Positions 61,358 to 64,000 of a DNA stretch of 64,000 nt are shown here, piece by piece. The notes below the pieces were generated by a model, which worked only from the letters and a program-made list of their open reading frames with translations, made no database searches and was not told the origin of the DNA. The stretch lies in the NCBI GenBank assembly GCA_964571275.1, contig CAZNCQ010000001.1, positions 1 to 64,000 on the forward strand. Reading direction: 5' to 3'. The position numbers and the translations under genes were made by a program. Every line of letters starts with the position of its first letter. Position 1 is the stretch's first letter. This DNA comes from DASRQZ01 sp964571275 (GTDB taxonomy: Bacteria; Myxococcota_A; Polyangia; Fen-1088).

Positions 61358-62049
61358 GCTCCAGCGGCTTCACGCGCAGTCCCAAGATCCAGAAGGGCGC
61401 CTTCGTCCAGCTGGCGGAGACGCTGGGGATCCCGCTGCCCAACATCGTGCCGTTCCAGTTCAATCCCGCGAAGATGACGCGGTCCCTCAAGCCCTGGAAC
61501 CCGCTGCAGGTCGACGAGAACAACCGCGGCCAGCTCGCGCCGGCGTCGCAGCCGTTCGATCCCGAAGAGACGATCAGCATGACGCTGGAGCTGGACGCCG
61601 CCGATCATCTGGAAGACGACCAGTTCATCGCCAACACGTTCGGCATCGGCGATCGGATCGCCGCGCTCGAGGCGATGCTGTTTGCCGGCCAGACGCCCCT
61701 CGGACAGCTTGTCGCGCTCGCGGCCTCGCTGCTGTCGGGGCCGCAGCCGCCCGCGCGCCCGACGGTGCCGGTGACCTTCCTGGTCTGGGGGCTCGGACGC
61801 ATGGTCCCCGTGCGCATCACCGAGTACTCGATCGAGGAACAGCTCTTCCTGCCGTCGCTACGCCCCATCCAGGCCACCATCAACGTCGGGCTGCAGGTCC
61901 TGACGCCCGAGGCGTTCAAGTGCATCGACACGCCCAGCGTCACGCTGGCCAAGGCCGCCTATTCCTTCTACCGCACGCAGCAGACGGTGCTGGCGCTGCT
62001 CAACATCGTCGACAGCGCTGACGAGCTGCTCGCGATCCTGCCGTTCTGA
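61354..62049 (+). CDS. CIS tube initiator/baseplate adaptor (Afp7 N-terminal-like)
   Basis: A 231-residue protein of the CIS_tube family (Pvc7/Afp7 N-terminal part): IVPFQFNPAKMTRSLKPWNP, FDPEETISMTLELDAADHL, VTFLVWGLGRMVPVRITEYSIEEQLFLPSLRPIQATINVGLQVL. It joins the tube to the baseplate. In Afp and PVC the LysM part belongs to the same protein; here it is a separate gene downstream (62077). ATG 61354 overlaps the preceding stop. Confidence 0.88.
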   Translation: MSSSGFTRSPKIQKGAFVQLAETLGIPLPNIVPFQFNPAKMTRSLKPWNPLQVDENNRGQLAPASQPFDPEETISMTLELDAADHLEDDQFIANTFGIGDRIAALEAMLFAGQTPLGQLVALAASLLSGPQPPARPTVPVTFLVWGLGRMVPVRITEYSIEEQLFLPSLRPIQATINVGLQVLTPEAFKCIDTPSVTLAKAAYSFYRTQQTVLALLNIVDSADELLAILPF

Positions 62050-62076
62050 GCGCATTTCACACGCTGGAGAAAAAAC

Positions 62077-62364
62077 ATGGCCATCTTCGACCGTCTGAGC
62101 CGATACGTGAAGCCGCCGCTGGCTACCTACGACGTCGTCGACGTCCGCGGCCGCCGGGTCAAGGCGCTGCCGTCACCGGATGCGCCCGGCGAGATCGCCG
62201 TCGGGCAGCACGTGAAGAAGGAAGGGCAGACCGCTGACCAGCTGGCCAACGGCTACCTGGCAGACCCGCACGCCTACTGGCGGCTGGCGGAGGTGAACGA
62301 CGTGATCATTCCCGACGCGCTCGAAGACTTGACCCTGATCAAGATCCCGGCGCCCAACCGGTGA
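62077..62364 (+). CDS. LysM/gpX-like baseplate protein
   Basis: A 95-residue protein resembling tail protein X/LysM (PADPHAYWRLAEVNDVIIPDALEDLTLIKIPAP; the AYWRLAEVN core is characteristic). It likely contacts the tube initiator and spike in the baseplate. A GGAG lies 10 bases before ATG 62077. In other eCIS this is the C-terminal part of a fused Afp7. Confidence 0.85.
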   Translation: MAIFDRLSRYVKPPLATYDVVDVRGRRVKALPSPDAPGEIAVGQHVKKEGQTADQLANGYLADPHAYWRLAEVNDVIIPDALEDLTLIKIPAPNR

Positions 62365-62370
62365 CCCAAC

Positions 62371-63507
62371 ATGGCTGACGACATCCGCTACGACGTCCTC
62401 ATCGACAACCAGGCCGATGATCGGGTTACCGCGGATCTGTCGCACATCCAGATCGTCGAGTCGGTGCGGGAGATGACGACCTTCCTGGTGCGCGTCGAGA
62501 TCGACATCTGCGGATCCAACCTGTCTTTGATCGACGAGCCGACCCTGCAACCGCAGAGCTCGAGCCTGATGACCATCATCGCCTACGTCAACGGCGCATC
62601 GCAGGTGCTGGCGCACGGCCGGATCACGAACCAGTCGAAGAAGATAATCCAGGGCGGCCCGGGCTCGTACATCGAGGTGATGGGCGCGGATCGCCGCATC
62701 GAGATGGATCGCAACTTCACGCCCTCGGCGGGGCCGATCAGCGGAACGGCCGACCTGATCGTCACGCCCATCCTCAGCAAGTACAACTTCACCGTCGACG
62801 CCGATCAGTGCCAGCTCAACTACGACCAGGACCACCCGTTCAGCCAGACGACGAGCGATCTGCGGACCGTCACCCAGCTGGCCATGGACAGCGGCGTCGA
62901 GTTCTGGCTGGACTGGGTCCTGTCACTGTCCAGCGTCGCCGAGACGGCGCATTTCAAATCGCAGCCGCCGCTGAACAACAGCCCGGCCGGCGGCGGGCTC
63001 GGCGCGCTGCTGTCGTCGCTGCTGGCGCCGCCCGACATCATCACGCTGTCGATCAACACCGGCGACGGAAGCAACAGCATCAATGACATCGGGCCTACCT
63101 ACAACGCGGAGATGCCGAACCAGACCGGTGACGTCTGGCGCATCGACATCGACCACGGGCGGCTGGTCAAGGCCAACATCCCCGCCCCGACGCAGAGCCC
63201 GCTCGGTGGTCCCGTGCCGATCACCGCGCCGTTCACCAGCTCGTTCCCGACCGCCGGCGACGCGGATCGCGCGACCAGCATCTTCACGTCGGCGGTCAAC
63301 GACGCCGGCTGGCGCTGGTCGGCCACCACAGCGACCACGGCGCATGCCGCCTGCGGTCTGATCCGTCCGCGGCAACTGGTCAACGTGCAGGGGACCGGCT
63401 CGATCGACGACGGCCAGTGGTTCGTCTGGAAGGTCAGCCACGACATCACGCCCGCGGACCACAAGATGAGCCTGGAGCTCCGCCGCAACACGCAGGGCTC
63501 GCCGTGA
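62371..63507 (+). CDS. phage late control gene D/gp27-like hub protein
   Basis: A 378-residue protein with the gp27-like hub pattern: RYDVLIDNQADDRVTADLSHIQIVESVREMTTFLVRVEID, SYIEVMGADRRIEMDR, VTQLAMDSGVEFWLDWV, and a C-terminal ...PRQLVNVQGTGSIDDGQWFVWKVSHDIT. It forms the trimeric hub of the spike. It is followed, in a GTGA overlap, by the gp5-like spike gene, so the VgrG is split in two. Confidence 0.9.
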   Translation: MADDIRYDVLIDNQADDRVTADLSHIQIVESVREMTTFLVRVEIDICGSNLSLIDEPTLQPQSSSLMTIIAYVNGASQVLAHGRITNQSKKIIQGGPGSYIEVMGADRRIEMDRNFTPSAGPISGTADLIVTPILSKYNFTVDADQCQLNYDQDHPFSQTTSDLRTVTQLAMDSGVEFWLDWVLSLSSVAETAHFKSQPPLNNSPAGGGLGALLSSLLAPPDIITLSINTGDGSNSINDIGPTYNAEMPNQTGDVWRIDIDHGRLVKANIPAPTQSPLGGPVPITAPFTSSFPTAGDADRATSIFTSAVNDAGWRWSATTATTAHAACGLIRPRQLVNVQGTGSIDDGQWFVWKVSHDITPADHKMSLELRRNTQGSP

Positions 63508-64000
63508 CGATGGACGACCAGGGCGCGGCGCAGTCTCTGCTGGCCAAGCAGCGGACCCAGTTCTTCGGCAAGTACCGGGGACTGGTGACCGACAACAGCG
63601 ACGAGCTGAAACGCGGGCGCTTGCAAGTCCAGGTGCCGCAGGTGCTGGGCCTACAGCCCGTCTGGGCCCTTCCCTGCGTCACCTACGCCGGCAAGGACGT
63701 CGGCTTCTTCGCCATGCCGCCCATCGGCACCGTGGTTTGGGTCGAGTTCGAGGCCGGCGAGCCGTCGTTCCCGATCTGGACGGGCTGCGTCTGGGGGCTG
63801 GGCGACATCGCCGACGCCGACGCCATCCCCACGGTGAAGTTCCTCAAGACCGACAAGTTCACCATCCGCATCGACGACGACGGCGGCGAGCTGCGCATCG
63901 AGGACACCAACGGCACGCAGATCATCATCACGCCGTCGAACCTCGTATTGAAGAGCAGCACCACCAAGGTGCAGGGGGGCGGCGGCAGGGAGGTCGCCCT
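63504..64000 (+). CDS. gp5-like baseplate spike protein (gpV/VgrG OB-fold), partial
   Basis: Runs off the right edge; 165 residues are visible. KYRGLVTDNSDELKRGRLQVQVPQVLG begins the OB-fold typical of gpV/VgrG, and AGKDVGFFAMPPIGTVVWVEFEAGEPSFPIWTGCVWG follows; then strands of a beta-helix begin (KFTIRIDDDGGELRIEDTNGTQIIITPS). It is the piercing spike of the injector, on which a PAAR-like tip would sit. GTG 63504 overlaps the upstream stop; ATG 63510 is also possible. Confidence 0.9.
   Translation, partial: MTMDDQGAAQSLLAKQRTQFFGKYRGLVTDNSDELKRGRLQVQVPQVLGLQPVWALPCVTYAGKDVGFFAMPPIGTVVWVEFEAGEPSFPIWTGCVWGLGDIADADAIPTVKFLKTDKFTIRIDDDGGELRIEDTNGTQIIITPSNLVLKSSTTKVQGGGGREVA

Noticed and set aside
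52299..64000. Prophage or type VI secretion interpretation of the contractile gene set
   Set aside because: DUF4255 and an Afp15-like ATPase belong to eCIS; no head, portal, terminase, lysis or TssJ/L/M genes are visible. The right edge limits certainty.
1..64000. CRISPR arrays, insertion sequences, rRNA
   Set aside because: No regularly spaced repeats, no transposase or integrase coding sequence, and no rRNA signature were seen on either strand.

Overview
The window is GC-rich, tightly packed bacterial DNA. Several traits together point to a myxobacterium-like member of the Myxococcota (former Deltaproteobacteria): Gly/Ser-rich lipoproteins, a C-terminal Cys motif / membrane helix / Arg-cluster sorting tail, a DUF1552 + DUF1592-type gene pair, an ECF sigma / membrane regulator pair and very long intergenic-poor gene arrays. 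This placement is inference from gene content; there is no rRNA or tRNA in the window.

Layout. 1-3094: tail of a membrane protein, a PLP aminotransferase, a small acidic TerB-like protein and a DUF763 protein. 3109-15290 (all minus): a tripartite RND efflux operon (adaptor, pump, TolC), then a secreted/outer-membrane protein with an ECF sigma factor and its membrane partner, a lipoprotein, and the DUF1592/DUF1552 pair. 15416-25324: a region built around plant-polysaccharide breakdown (two PL9-like pectate lyases and a GH54 arabinofuranosidase lipoprotein), interspersed with a GNAT, a small protein carrying the Thr/Cys/His pattern of CheD/CNF deamidases, an SDR oxidoreductase, lipoproteins and a patatin with an intramembrane insert. 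25363-43795: mixed housekeeping and envelope genes, including a large polytopic membrane protein, a DUF2383 protein, a degenerate 5'-nucleotidase fused to a barrel-like domain, a CorA transporter, a YbbN-like thioredoxin, a two-gene operon of a membrane protein and an HExxH peptidase with a C-terminal prokaryotic YEATS-like domain, topoisomerase IB, a double FKBP and a CPBP protease. 43993-51826: two glycosyltransferase clusters with a PAAR-like spike-tip candidate, a probable DNA-binding regulator and a small CxxC protein between them.

52299-64000: an extracellular contractile injection system (eCIS, Afp/PVC/MAC type) operon running off the right edge: sheath, inner tube, a T4-baseplate-like zinc-ribbon protein, a Pro/Ala-rich protein, a DUF4255 cap protein with an added C-terminal beta domain, AAA+ ATPase, a small protein, tube-initiator, LysM/gpX, gp27-like hub and gp5-like spike. 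Most junctions are ATGA or GTGA overlaps, so the proteins are probably made in a coupled fashion. A near-consensus sigma70 promoter (TTGACG-17-TATATG) lies before the sheath gene. A related composite element (TTTGAWGGC ... CCGTC..AACGG-AATAAAC) lies both upstream of the sheath gene and directly upstream of the regulator at 48028, which suggests that the regulator and the eCIS are controlled together.

Most notable for follow-up: the shared operator-like element joining the regulator to the eCIS operon; the peptidase-YEATS operon with its membrane partner; and the orphan CheD/CNF-like protein coupled to a GNAT.
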